DNA from: Sphingomonas sp. HITSZ_GF
GTDB lineage: Bacteria; Pseudomonadota; Alphaproteobacteria; Sphingomonadales; Sphingomonadaceae
NCBI RefSeq assembly: GCF_029543155.1
Contig: NZ_JARQXA010000008.1
Span: forward strand, 62,001 to 126,000
Reading direction: 5' to 3'
DNA: 64,000 nucleotides
Under the pieces are notes generated by a model. That model had not been told where the DNA came from. It did no database searches and was given only the letters and a program-made list of their open reading frames with translations. The translations under genes and the position numbers were made by a program. The first letter of the stretch is position 1, and the number at the start of each line of letters is the position of its first letter. Positions 35,901 through 43,223 of this stretch are shown piece after piece.

Positions 35901-38900
35901 GATCGCCGGCCCCGCGACATAGGTATAGGTGCTGGTGGCGGTGCCGCCGGCCGTCGTCACCGCGACAGTGGCCGGGCCGGCCGGCTTCGAAGGTGCGGTG
36001 AAAGTGATGACGGTGCCGGAGTTGCTGTTGATCGTCACGCCGGCGCCGCCGACGGTCAGCGTCGCGCCGGTGAGGTTGGTGCCGTTTAGCGTCACCGCGC
36101 CGCCCGCGAGCGGGCCGCTGTTCGGCGACAGCGAGCCGATCGTCGGCGCCGCGACATAGGTGTAGCTGGTCGAGGCGCTGCCGCCCGCGGTGGTGACCAC
36201 CACGCTCACCGTGCCGGTGCCGGCGGGCGCGGTGAAGGCAAGCGCGCTGCCGCTGTTGCTGTCGATCGCGACGCTCGCGCCGTTCACCGTCAACGTCGCG
36301 CCGGCAAGGTTGCTGCCGTTCACCGTCACCGAGTTCAGGCCGGTTTCCGGACCGCTGCTCGGCGACAGCGAGCCGATCAGCGGCGCGGCGACCACGGTGA
36401 AGTGGCGGACCGTGCTGGTGGACGGATTGCCGAGCGCATCCTTCGCCACCACCGTGGCGGTGCGCGCGCCGGTTGCCAGGCCAGTCGCGTTGTAGGTCCA
36501 GCTGGTGCCGGTCACCGACGCGCCGACGACGGCGCCGCTGTCGATCTGCACTTCGACCGTGGTGCCCGATTCAGTGGTGCCGGACAGCGTGACGCTGGCC
36601 GCGGTCTGCTGGTTCTCGGTCGGCGTGCTCACGATGGGCGCAGCCGGGCCGGTGGCGTCGACGTCGAAGCTGATCTGGCTCGAGGCGCCCGAAGTGACCG
36701 TCGACAGCGTCTGGGTGACCTGCGCGGTGTGGCTGCCGTCGTTCAGCGTCGAGGCGGTGTAGGTCCAGTTGCCGCTGCCATCGGCGGTGATCGCCGAGCT
36801 GCTGACGCTGGTCGCGCCCGCGATGCTGATGTTGATCGTCGCACCGGGCACCGCGGTGCCGGAGAAGTCCGGCGTGCGGTCTGCGGTGGGCGAGGTGATC
36901 GCGTTGATCGTCGGCGTCAGCACATAGGTGAAGCTGCGCGTCGCGCTCGACCCCGCGCTCGACGAGACCGAGACGTTGACGGTGCCGCCCACGCCCGACA
37001 CGCCCGCGGAACTCGCGGTGGGCACGGTCAGCGTGATCGTGGTGTCGTTGCTGATCGTGAAGTTGCCGGCAGTGAAGGTCGTGCCGCCGAACGTCACCTG
37101 GTTGGCGTTGGTGAAGTCCGAGCCGGTGAGCGTCAGCGTGCTGGCGCTGCCGCCGCCGGTGGTGCTGCCCACGCCGTTGGCGACCGTCGCGGAGAGCGAC
37201 GTGAGCGTCGGGGTCGGTGTCGCGCGGGTGACGGTGACGACATAGTCCTTGGTGGTCACGCCGTCCTGCGCAGTGACGCGCGTGGTGATCGTAGTGGTCC
37301 CCACTCCCAGGTTGATCGCGCCCGAAGCGCTGCCCGAGGTGACGCTCACCGAGTTGACCGTCACCGTGGCATTGGCCTGGTTGACTGTCGGCGTCGCGGT
37401 GACCGAGGTGACGTTGCTCGCCACGCTGGCGGTGTAACTGGTGGTGCCGGAAGTGAAGCCGGTGTTCAGCGCGACCGTGCTGGCGCCGTTGCGGATCACC
37501 AGGTTCGAAAGGTCGGCGTCGTTCGACAGGACGCTGAAGCTCACCGGCTGGTTCGTGGCGGTGTAGGCCGGGGTCGACTGATCGGTGACGTTCACGCTGA
37601 AGCTCACCGTACCGCCCGACGGCGGCGTGCCGCTGAGCCCGCAGTTCGACGCGATGGTCAGCCACGCCGGCGGTGCGGTGGCGCCCGCCGCGCAGGTGCG
37701 CGTGCCGAAGCCGCCGGAGGTGGTGATGGTGTAGCCGCTGAGCGGCGCCCCCGCCGCTGCCCCGGTGCTGGAGATGGTGGCGGTAAGCACCGGATCGGCG
37801 ACCGTCACCGTCACCGTCGCCGGCGACGCGGAGACGGTCGAGCCGTCGGACGCGACCGCGCGATAGGTGAAGCTGTCCGAGCCGTGATAGCCGGCCGTCG
37901 GCGTGTAGATCAGCACCTTGCCCGCCGCATTAGCGCCATTTGCGACGTTGAGCGTGCCGTGGCTGGGCTGGCTCGCCGGGCTGACATAGGTGGCATTGGC
38001 GACCGAAGCGGTGAGATCGATATTGGTCGGAACCGCGGGCGAGCCATTGCTATAGGCGGCGTTCGCGCTGGCATTGGACGCGGTCGGCGTCGCCACCGAC
38101 ACGGTGATCGCGCCGCTGGTGCCGGTGATCGAGCTGCTGACCGTGTCGGTCGCGGTGATCGTGCGCGAGCCGGTGGTGTTGAGCGTGGCGGTGAACGTGC
38201 CGGTGCCGGAGGTGAGCCCGCTGTTGCCCGGCAAAGTCGCCGCACCGTCGGTCGAGGTGAAGTGCACCGTCCCCGCATAGCCCGTCGCGACATTGTCCGC
38301 CGCGTCGAGCGCGGTGACCGTCAGCGTGTTGAACGAAACCCCCTGCGTGGCTGACGCGGGCGCCGAGACCGTGAATCGCGTCGCCGCCGCCGGCGTTATG
38401 TTGAAGGCGTTGCTGGTGGCACCGGTCAGGCCGCTGGAGCTGGCACTCAACGTATAGCCCGTCCCGACCTTGTTGATGCTGAGGCCGGTGAAGGTAGCGA
38501 CGCCGCCCGACGCCGTAACCGTGGTGGTGCCGCTGAGCGTGCCCGAACCGGGATTGTTGGCGATCGCGAGCGTGACCTGCGCCGTGCTCGACGAGACCAG
38601 GTTGTTCGAGGCGTCGAGGATACGGACGGTGATCGACGGCGTGATGCTCACCTGCGACACCGCGTTGGTCGGCTGCTGCTGGAAGGCAAGCTTGGTCGCG
38701 ACCGGGGCGGCGACGCAGGTGATCGCGATCGACGAATTCGCCGCGCCCGCATTGGTGTTCTCGGTCGAGAGCTTCGAGCGGATGGCATAGGTGCTGGTGG
38801 CGGTGCTCACGACATAATCGGTCGTGCCGCTGACCTGGTTGAACTCGCCATTGGGCATGCCGGCCCGCGACGGGACCGAAGTGAAGTTCACGCCGTTCGA

Positions 38901-39326
38901 GCTGATCGAACCCCAGCCATCCATGTTGGAGGCGAGCGTGACCGTCACGCGGATCGTGTCGCCGACATCGAAGGACATGCCGGTCGTCTCGACCGAGTAG
39001 ATCTCGTCGGTGGCGTTGCCCGTTGGGGTGGGGGTGCCGCTCGTCTTGGTGAAGTTGCCGACCGTGTCGATCGAGCCGCTCCAGGTGTGCGAGCCCGAAT
39101 TGAGCGCGGTGCAGCCGGTGGAGGCCCAGCTCGCCACTGGCATGGCGGCCACGCCGATCGCGGAAGTGGCGATGGCGATGCGACCGAAAAGCCCCCTCGC
39201 GCAGAGGCTGACGCCACCTGGCTCGTGCGTATCTCCAGAGGATTTGCCGAAGCGGGCAAGTCTCTTGACCAGCAGCCCCATGGACTTGCTGACGACACGC
39301 ATAGGCGAGCCAAATATCGACGCCAT
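29994..39326 (-). CDS. Giant Ig-repeat autotransporter adhesin
   Basis: A 3110-residue surface protein. The first 68 or so residues form an extended signal region ending PVASWAS. The passenger contains an early receptor-like part, several IPT/TIG modules (for example PTIGSLSPNSGPLAGGAV), putative-Ig modules (GLPTGLTLSTGGVLSGT), then about eight 90-residue cadherin-like repeats (IAGDVVTYTP, YYGADSFTYTATGPGGTS) between about residues 1775 and 2490. Residues of about 2830-3110 are an autotransporter beta-barrel ending in LRVTKTF, with the terminal Phe expected for outer-membrane insertion. It should self-export and act in adhesion. The ATG at 39326 has GGGGGAT upstream; an in-frame extension of 26 codons was not used. 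Confidence 0.9.
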   Translation of the reverse strand: MASIFGSPMRVVSKSMGLLVKRLARFGKSSGDTHEPGGVSLCARGLFGRIAIATSAIGVAAMPVASWASTGCTALNSGSHTWSGSIDTVGNFTKTSGTPTPTGNATDEIYSVETTGMSFDVGDTIRVTVTLASNMDGWGSISSNGVNFTSVPSRAGMPNGEFNQVSGTTDYVVSTATSTYAIRSKLSTENTNAGAANSSIAITCVAAPVATKLAFQQQPTNAVSQVSITPSITVRILDASNNLVSSSTAQVTLAIANNPGSGTLSGTTTVTASGGVATFTGLSINKVGTGYTLSASSSGLTGATSNAFNITPAAATRFTVSAPASATQGVSFNTLTVTALDAADNVATGYAGTVHFTSTDGAATLPGNSGLTSGTGTFTATLNTTGSRTITATDTVSSSITGTSGAITVSVATPTASNASANAAYSNGSPAVPTNIDLTASVANATYVSPASQPSHGTLNVANGANAAGKVLIYTPTAGYHGSDSFTYRAVASDGSTVSASPATVTVTVADPVLTATISSTGAAAGAPLSGYTITTSGGFGTRTCAAGATAPPAWLTIASNCGLSGTPPSGGTVSFSVNVTDQSTPAYTATNQPVSFSVLSNDADLSNLVIRNGASTVALNTGFTSGTTSYTASVASNVTSVTATPTVNQANATVTVNSVSVTSGSASGAINLGVGTTTITTRVTAQDGVTTKDYVVTVTRATPTPTLTSLSATVANGVGSTTGGGSASTLTLTGSDFTNANQVTFGGTTFTAGNFTISNDTTITLTVPTASSAGVSGVGGTVNVSVSSSAGSSATRSFTYVLTPTINAITSPTADRTPDFSGTAVPGATINISIAGATSVSSSAITADGSGNWTYTASTLNDGSHTAQVTQTLSTVTSGASSQISFDVDATGPAAPIVSTPTENQQTAASVTLSGTTESGTTVEVQIDSGAVVGASVTGTSWTYNATGLATGARTATVVAKDALGNPSTSTVRHFTVVAAPLIGSLSPSSGPETGLNSVTVNGSNLAGATLTVNGASVAIDSNSGSALAFTAPAGTGTVSVVVTTAGGSASTSYTYVAAPTIGSLSPNSGPLAGGAVTLNGTNLTGATLTVGGAGVTINSNSGTVITFTAPSKPAGPATVAVTTAGGTATSTYTYVAGPAISSLSPAGGSTAGLNTVTVNGSNLTGATLTVGGSSVAVDTNSGSALTFTAPAHGAGTVSVVVSTTGGSDSATYTYVAPLAMSPAAGTLPGATANSSYTQTFTASGGTAGYTFTASAGLPTGLTLSTGGVLSGTTTTGGTFNFTVTVTDSSAGVLGSALTNSQSYTVAVSKLGQAITFNTLSNASLSASPLTLSASADSGLAVTFSSTTTGVCTVSGSSLTLLATGTCTVNADQAGDGAYTAAATVSRSFTVTPANLVVTSGAASGTAVGASYSQSNTASGGVAPYNYALASGAFPAGTSLDPSTGAVTGTPVLAGGFNYTVQASDSQGTPVTANGTPVSGTIAKGSQTVSFTSTAPTGAAVGGATYTVSATAGSGLTVVFTLDGSSSGCALSGTTVSFPATGTCVINANQAGDSNWNAAPQAQQSFTVNAAAPIVTTVSFSTGSLGVGQSGTATITFTNSNASASPSIAPLFSGSALVGRGAVGGSCGASGSDSGANFQFNAFSVPAGSCTVTIAYTGVTAGSVSALTLGAFTPAGYPATSAASSGSFVVVPTVTGVSPGSGPVSQVVTVSGTGFSTTPANNIVSFGSAGNGTVTGASATALTVTAPAAGTGAQAVTVTVNGQVSTTSASFTFIARPVAADTTASVPYNSSGTPIDLSSVITGGPHSSIAIVTPVQHGTTSISGDTVTYTPTAGYHGSDSFTYNATGPGGTSDTKQVTITVATPAAPTVSAVSGVAVPYNSTGTTIDLSSAITGVHSSIATSVPSHGTVSIAGDVVTYTPVAGYYGADSFTYTATGPGGTSAPATVSLTVATPAAPVAANKSGVAVPYASTGTAIDLSASITGVHSGIAIGTNPAHGTVSIAGDVVTYTPAATHYGADSFTYTATGPGGTSAPATVSLTVANPPAPVTADKSGVAVPYASTGTAIDLSGSITGVHSGIAIGTNPAHGTVTIAGDVVTYTPAGTYYGADSFTYTATGPGGTSAASTVTLTVATPAAPVAANKSGVAVPYASSGTAIDLSASVTGVHASIAIGTAPAHGTVSIAGDVVTYTPAATYYGADSFTYTATGPGGTSAPATVSLTVATPAAPVAANKSGVAVPYASTGTAIDLSASITGVHSSIAIGTAPAHGTVSIAGDVVTYTPAATYYGADSFTYTATGPGGTSPAATVSLTVATPPAPVTADKSGVAVPYASAGTAIDLSGSITGVRSAIAIGTAPAHGTVTVAGEVVTYTPAATYYGADSFTYTATGPGGTSAASTVSLTVATPAAPTAANKSGVSVAYNSAGTAIDLAPSITGVHSTLTVSSAPAHGTTTVSGDVVTYKPTTGYFGADSFAYTVTGPGGTSAAATVSLTVATPPPPVAAPGTGSVAGSTTTAGTSVNIDLSALVTGVYDTIQISTPPAHGTVTLSGGGSSAKPAGDAAPATPIIATYTPAVNYAGTDSFAFVAVGPGGTSAPGTVTITVVGQVPIAAPKTATTGDGQMVSVMLTDGAARGPFTGANVVSVLPANSASTAIVATGSGGYRLDVTPNNRFGGTIVVTYTLNNVYGTSAPSTVTLTVQARPDPRTDPNVGAISDAQSEAARRFARAQVSNFMRRTEQLHNGGGRAGMAMGVTLVSRDGYTGPERPSDKDWGLAITERMRVSGEDPALGRVANDPQSPFSRGGQVGYGRGVSPAAGAPSTGGRSQAADTNGDGTRRTGSLATWAGGAIDIGTRDKTTDRSKVTATTAGLSAGADLKLGEGIVVGVGGGYGNDLSRIGSGAQVRGTSTIYAAYASLQPADGTFIDGMVGRGQLDFTTRRIAAAVDAVARGSRDGSYTVAGVSLGVDRTDGQLQWSLYGRGEYMDADLDAYVETGAGRYNLRFDARQVRSLTGTIGARFQYRQKMSFGSVTPRVRAEWNHEFADVDAQWLDYADIPGLATYSLSGNGWKREQLQLSLGARFDILKGAWSFDFETGLRTGQGEKAGTLQLRVTKTF
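31891..34000 (-). repeat. 270-bp tandem coding repeats inside the adhesin
   Basis: The same landmark (CCCGGGCCGG or a one-base variant) recurs at 31891, 32161, 32431, 32701, 32971, 33241, 33511 and 33778, a spacing of 270 bp seven times running apart from one 267. Each unit encodes 90 residues. The central units are very similar at DNA level, which suggests recent duplication or gene conversion and a risk of copy-number change or misassembly. Confidence 0.9.
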
Positions 39327-39708
39327 TCCTGTATCCCCCAGGCGAATCCATTTTGAAGGATTCGCGGCAGTCGTAATATAACTGTGCCAAAATACTGCAA
39401 GCAAACGGATTTGCCTGAGTCGTTTCGGAGATGACTATGGATTCAGGTAGTTTATGGGACAGATTGCTTCAAAACGGTTCTATTTTTAATTCTTCCGCAC
39501 TGCGGAATAGATCCAATTCAGATCATAATTTTCCCAGTGATTATGAAGAACAACTTTCATCCATACTACCCGTAGCGACGGAATCGGTAGCGTTATGGCT
39601 TGCCAACTATGGCAAAAGGCACCTTACTGCCTGCGGCCGCAGGCGTGGCGGGGCCGAGCATAGTTCCATCCATTCCGCCCACGCATCATTACCTTCCGGG
39701 AGGGGTAT
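39327..39708. other. AT-rich divergent region between adhesin and tail-collar gene
   Basis: This 382-bp stretch is clearly less GC-rich than its surroundings, especially 39430-39600. It contains a 6-bp palindrome (TTCCGC-ACT-GCGGAA at 39493-39507). Short open frames exist (for example from 39431) but they run into the tail-collar gene out of frame and show no family resemblance. It should carry the promoters of both flanking genes. Confidence 0.5.
39375..39404 (-). promoter_or_regulatory. Possible promoter of the adhesin gene
   Basis: On the minus strand, TTGCTT and TATATT lie 18 bp apart, about 50 bp before the adhesin ATG. TATATT is one base from the -10 consensus; the -35 match is weak. 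Confidence 0.3.
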
Positions 39709-40362
39709 ATGGACTATTTCATGGGTCAGATCATGCAGGTCGGCTTCAGCTTCGCACCGCGCGGATGGTTTACCTGCCAAGGCCAGATACTTTCGATTTC
39801 GCAGAACACCGCGCTGTTCTCACTGCTCGGCACCACCTTCGGCGGCGACGGCGTCCAGACCTTCAAGCTCCCCGATGCGCAGGGCCGCGCGCTCATCGGC
39901 GTCGGCAATGGCCCGGGCCTGCCGCCCACCAGCTGGGGTGAAATCGGTGGCACCCCCAGCGTGACGCTCAACCCCCTCCAGATGCCCATTCACAATCACG
40001 GGGCGATATTCACCCCGCAGGGTGGCGGCGCGATCTCGGTGACGCCGACGCTGCAGGCAACCGTGCTGGGCCGCGGCGCCGCGGCGAGCGAAACCGCGGC
40101 GCCGGCGGCCGGCGCGACGCTGGGCATCGCCGCCGATACGTCGTCGGTGGGCACCAGCCCGGTGCTCTACGTTCCGGCCGGCACCACCGGCGGCGCGGCA
40201 GTGAACCTGGGCGGCATCTCGTGCACGGCGACGGGCGGCCTGACCGGCGGCAGCGTCACCGTGCAGAATGCCGGCGGCAGCCAGCCCTTCTCGATCATGC
40301 AGCCCTATCTGGCGGTGATGACCTGCATCTGCTCCGCAGGCGTGTTCCCGTCGCGCAACTGA
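39709..40362 (+). CDS. Phage tail collar domain protein (MdpB-like)
   Basis: A 217-residue protein with a tail-collar domain at its N-terminus: GQIMQVGFSFAPRGWFTCQGQILSI, NTALFSLLGTTFGGDGVQTFKLPDAQGRALIG and LNPLQMPIHNHG. The C-terminal half is Gly-, Ala- and Thr-rich and ends in PYLAVMTCICSAGVFPSRN, with PYLA(V/L) typical of microcystin-dependent (Mdp) family proteins. A strong GGGAGGGG site precedes the ATG. No other phage genes are nearby, so it is probably a domesticated family member. Function is unknown. The neighbouring DUF6916-like and GNAT genes recur with such proteins, as far as I recall. Confidence 0.85.
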   Translation: MDYFMGQIMQVGFSFAPRGWFTCQGQILSISQNTALFSLLGTTFGGDGVQTFKLPDAQGRALIGVGNGPGLPPTSWGEIGGTPSVTLNPLQMPIHNHGAIFTPQGGGAISVTPTLQATVLGRGAAASETAAPAAGATLGIAADTSSVGTSPVLYVPAGTTGGAAVNLGGISCTATGGLTGGSVTVQNAGGSQPFSIMQPYLAVMTCICSAGVFPSRN

Positions 40363-40370
40363 TCCGGATC

Positions 40371-40394
40371 GGGGCAGGGTTTGCGCCCTGCCCC
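40371..40394. terminator. Bidirectional hairpin terminator
   Basis: GGGGCAGGG and CCCTGCCCC form a perfect 9-bp stem with a 6-nt loop, lying between converging stops at 40362 and 40408. Confidence 0.7.
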
Positions 40395-40407
40395 CATGCC
40401 GCGGAAA

Positions 40408-40698
40408 TCAGCTGAAGACCGCCTCGTAATGGCGGCTCGCCGCCGAGGGCATCAACTGGGTGATATGGATGTTGTGCGGGCCGCCCTTGCCGCAATCGAA
40501 CTCATAAGTGGTATCGAGCAGATACACCGCGCTCGGCGCATCGAAGAACAGCGAGAACGGCTCGCGCGTGTCGATCCCGATGAGCGGCGGCCGGCGTTCG
40601 ATGCGCTCGAGGGTGACTTCCACCGGGTTGGGAAGCGTGGCGATGCGCACCTTGCGGCCGACCCAGGGCTCGAAATCATCCGCTGTCAGCAACTGCAT
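40408..40698 (-). CDS. DUF6916-like small protein
   Basis: A 96-residue protein. It begins MQLLTADDFEPWVGRKVRIA and has PFSLFFDAPSAVYLLDTTYEF and a HITQLMPSAASRHYEAVFS end. The pattern of an N-terminal L-T-x-x-D-F-E-P-x-V-G, a central PFSL(F/L)F and a terminal YEA(V/I)F matches my recollection of the DUF6916 family that accompanies tail-collar proteins; I could not confirm this by search. It is convergent with the tail-collar gene and divergent from the GNAT gene. Function unknown. Confidence 0.65.
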   Translation of the reverse strand: MQLLTADDFEPWVGRKVRIATLPNPVEVTLERIERRPPLIGIDTREPFSLFFDAPSAVYLLDTTYEFDCGKGGPHNIHITQLMPSAASRHYEAVFS

Positions 40699-40804
40699 GT
40701 CTCTCTCCCCCGCCTTTCAGGCCCGGGCCTGATGGACATCCCCTTCTTTGCAGCCGGCACGGATGCGGACAAGATATCGAAACCCCCGCTTTGAAGCAGT
40801 CTCC

Positions 40805-41365
40805 ATGCAGTCTCCGCTCCCTCCCTTCCCCCCCGCCCGCGGCAAGCCGATCGACGATGCCCCGCTGCACGCGTGCGGCATCCGCCTGCGCCGGGCCGGC
40901 GAGGCAGACCTGCCGGCGCTCATGCGGATCCACCATCTGTGGCGGCAGAAGGACCTGCTGCTCGCGCCCTGGACCGCGGCGCAGAAGCAGCTCTTCCTCG
41001 ACGACCAGTTCCGGCTGCAGCACGTCCATTATGTCGCGCACCGCCCCAAGGCCGATTTCTACGCGATCGTGTCCGCCGAGCGGGACGGTGCGGTGCTCGG
41101 CAAGCTCTATCTCGACCGTTCGGCAGCCGAATGGCGGATCGTCGACCTGCTCCTCGACACCGCGCTGCGCGGCCGCGGCGTGGGAACCGCGCTGATCCGC
41201 TGGATCCAGGACGCAGCACTTCAGGCAGGCGCCACCGGCGTGTCGCTCCAGGTGGGGATCAACAACCCGCAGGCGCAGGCCTTCTACGAGCGGCTGGGCT
41301 TCGTGGAACTGCCGGGCGGCGACAGCATCAACCGGACGCTGCTCTGGACGGCGGCGCCGCGCTGA
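40805..41365 (+). CDS. GNAT-family N-acetyltransferase
   Basis: A 186-residue GNAT. The acetyl-CoA-binding core reads LLLDTALRGRGVGTALIRWIQ, with the R-G-x-G-x-G/A pattern, followed by GVSLQVGINNPQAQAFYERLGFVEL. It should transfer an acetyl group to an amine or protein; the substrate is unknown. It lies next to the tail-collar and DUF6916-like genes, which suggests a shared function, possibly modification of one of them (inference). ATG 40805 was chosen because homology begins after it; a 19-codon in-frame extension is possible. Confidence 0.8.
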   Translation: MQSPLPPFPPARGKPIDDAPLHACGIRLRRAGEADLPALMRIHHLWRQKDLLLAPWTAAQKQLFLDDQFRLQHVHYVAHRPKADFYAIVSAERDGAVLGKLYLDRSAAEWRIVDLLLDTALRGRGVGTALIRWIQDAALQAGATGVSLQVGINNPQAQAFYERLGFVELPGGDSINRTLLWTAAPR

Positions 41366-41368
41366 GCG

Positions 41369-43192
41369 CTATTCGACGGTGACCGACTTGGCGAGGTTGC
41401 GCGGCTGATCGACGTCGGTGCCCTTGGCCACCGCGACATGATAGGCGAGCAGCTGCACCGGCACCGCATAGACGAGCGGCGCGATCAGCGGGTGGACCTT
41501 GGGCATGGTGATCGTCGCCACCGTGCCCTCGCCCGCGACTTCGATCCCGTCATAGTCGGAGATCAGGATCACCTTGCCGCCGCGCGCCTGCACTTCCTGC
41601 ATGTTCGACACAGTCTTCTCGAAGAGCGGACCCGAGGGGGCGATCACGATCACCGGCACGGCATCGTCGATCAGCGCGATCGGGCCGTGCTTCATCTCGC
41701 CGGCGGCATAGCCTTCGGCATGGATATAGCTGATTTCCTTGAGCTTCAGCGCACCTTCCAGCGCCAGCGGATAATCGGTGCCGCGGCCGAGATAGAGCAC
41801 GTCGCGCGCGGTGGCGACGACGCCGGCCATCGCCTGGATCGCATCGTCATAGGCAAGCGCGCCGTTGAGCGCGGCGGGCGCCTCGGCGAGATGCTTGACG
41901 ATCGCCTTTTCCTCGGCGGGGGTCAGCTTGCCCTTGGCCTTGGCAAGGTTGGCGGCGAGCGCGGCGAGCACCGCGAGCTGGCAGGTGAACGCCTTGGTCG
42001 AGGCGACGCCGATCTCGGGCCCGGCATGGGTGGGCAGCAGCAGGTCCGCCTCACGCGCCATCGAGCTGGTCGGGACGTTGACCACCGCGGCGATCGTCTG
42101 GCCCTCGGCACGGGCGTGGCGGAGCGCGGCGAGCGTGTCGGCAGTCTCGCCCGACTGGCTGATCACGATCATCAGCCCGCCCTCTTCCATCACCGGCGCG
42201 CGGTAGCGGAACTCGGAGGCGACATCGAGATCGACCGGCACGCGGGCGAACTGCTCGAACCAGTATTTGGCGACCATGCCGGCATAGAAGCTGGTGCCGC
42301 AGGCGACGATGGTGACGCGCTTGATCGTCGACAGGTCGAAATCGGGGATCGGCAGCGTGACCTGCTCTTCCATGCGCTGGAGATAGGCGCGCAGCGTCTG
42401 GGCGACGACGATCGGCTGCTCGTAGATCTCCTTGAGCATATAATGCCGGTGGTTGCCCTTGGAGACGAGCTCGCCGGTGACGCCGGAGATGGTGATCGGG
42501 CGCTCGACGGGATTGTTGTCCTTGTCGAAGATCTGGGCGCCGTCATGGGTGATGACGACCCAGTCGCCCTCCTCGAGATAGGCGATGCGCTGGGTGAGCG
42601 GCGCGAGGGCGAGCGCGTCCGAACCGAGATAGGTCTCGCCGTCGCCATAGCCGACGACCAGCGGCGAGCCGAGGCGGGCACCGATCAGCAGGTCCGGCCG
42701 CTGGCGGAACAGAATGGCGAGCGCGAAGGCGCCGTGCAGGCGCGGCAGCACCTCCGCCACGGCCTCGGCGGGGGCCATGCCCGCCTCGACCTTCTCGCTG
42801 ACCAGATGCGCGACGACTTCGGTGTCGGTCTCGCTCTCGAAGACGCGGCCGCGGGCGATCATCTCGTCGCGCAGCGCCTTGAAATTCTCGATGATGCCGT
42901 TGTGGACCAGCGCGAGCTCGGCGGTGGCGTGCGGATGCGCGTTGTTGGTGGTCGGGCCGCCATGCGTCGCCCAGCGGGTGTGGGCGATGCCGGTGGTGCC
43001 GGGCAGCGGATTGGCCGCCAGCTCCTTGCCGAGATTGACGAGCTTGCCCGAGGCGCGGCGGCGCTCGATCCGGCCGTCGACATCGGTGGCGATGCCGGCG
43101 GAATCATAGCCGCGATATTCGAGGCGCCTCAGCCCGTCGAACAGGCGATCCGCAACATCTTCCTTGCCGACGATCCCGACGATTCCGCACAT
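41369..43192 (-). CDS. glmS: Glutamine-fructose-6-phosphate aminotransferase
   Basis: A 607-residue protein, the usual length. MCGIVGIVGKEDVADRLFDGLRRLEYRGYDSAG starts with the Cys that becomes the N-terminal nucleophile. HTRWATHGGPTTNNAHPH completes the glutaminase domain, and two SIS domains follow with ACGTSFYAG, ISQSGETADT and LGRGTDYPLALEGALKLKEISYIHAEGY. It makes glucosamine-6-phosphate for UDP-GlcNAc. The longer in-frame version starts upstream of the essential Cys and was rejected. It is the last gene of the glmU to glmS minus-strand set. Confidence 0.97.
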   Translation of the reverse strand: MCGIVGIVGKEDVADRLFDGLRRLEYRGYDSAGIATDVDGRIERRRASGKLVNLGKELAANPLPGTTGIAHTRWATHGGPTTNNAHPHATAELALVHNGIIENFKALRDEMIARGRVFESETDTEVVAHLVSEKVEAGMAPAEAVAEVLPRLHGAFALAILFRQRPDLLIGARLGSPLVVGYGDGETYLGSDALALAPLTQRIAYLEEGDWVVITHDGAQIFDKDNNPVERPITISGVTGELVSKGNHRHYMLKEIYEQPIVVAQTLRAYLQRMEEQVTLPIPDFDLSTIKRVTIVACGTSFYAGMVAKYWFEQFARVPVDLDVASEFRYRAPVMEEGGLMIVISQSGETADTLAALRHARAEGQTIAAVVNVPTSSMAREADLLLPTHAGPEIGVASTKAFTCQLAVLAALAANLAKAKGKLTPAEEKAIVKHLAEAPAALNGALAYDDAIQAMAGVVATARDVLYLGRGTDYPLALEGALKLKEISYIHAEGYAAGEMKHGPIALIDDAVPVIVIAPSGPLFEKTVSNMQEVQARGGKVILISDYDGIEVAGEGTVATITMPKVHPLIAPLVYAVPVQLLAYHVAVAKGTDVDQPRNLAKSVTVE

Positions 43193-43223
43193 GCCTTGGG
43201 TGTTCCTGCTGAGAGCCCGGCGA

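Noticed and set aside
31116..36089. Very long open frame on the plus strand, opposite the adhesin
   Set aside because: It is antisense to the repetitive, GC-rich adhesin gene. Its translation is Arg- and Gly-rich, low-complexity and without family motifs. The minus strand encodes clear Ig modules and a beta-barrel.
39431..39964. Open frame before and into the tail-collar gene
   Set aside because: It overlaps the tail-collar gene out of frame, has no recognisable domain and lacks a well-spaced ribosome site.
39709..40362. Prophage remnant
   Set aside because: A single tail-collar domain protein without other phage genes, integrase or attachment sites. It is better read as a domesticated Mdp-type gene.
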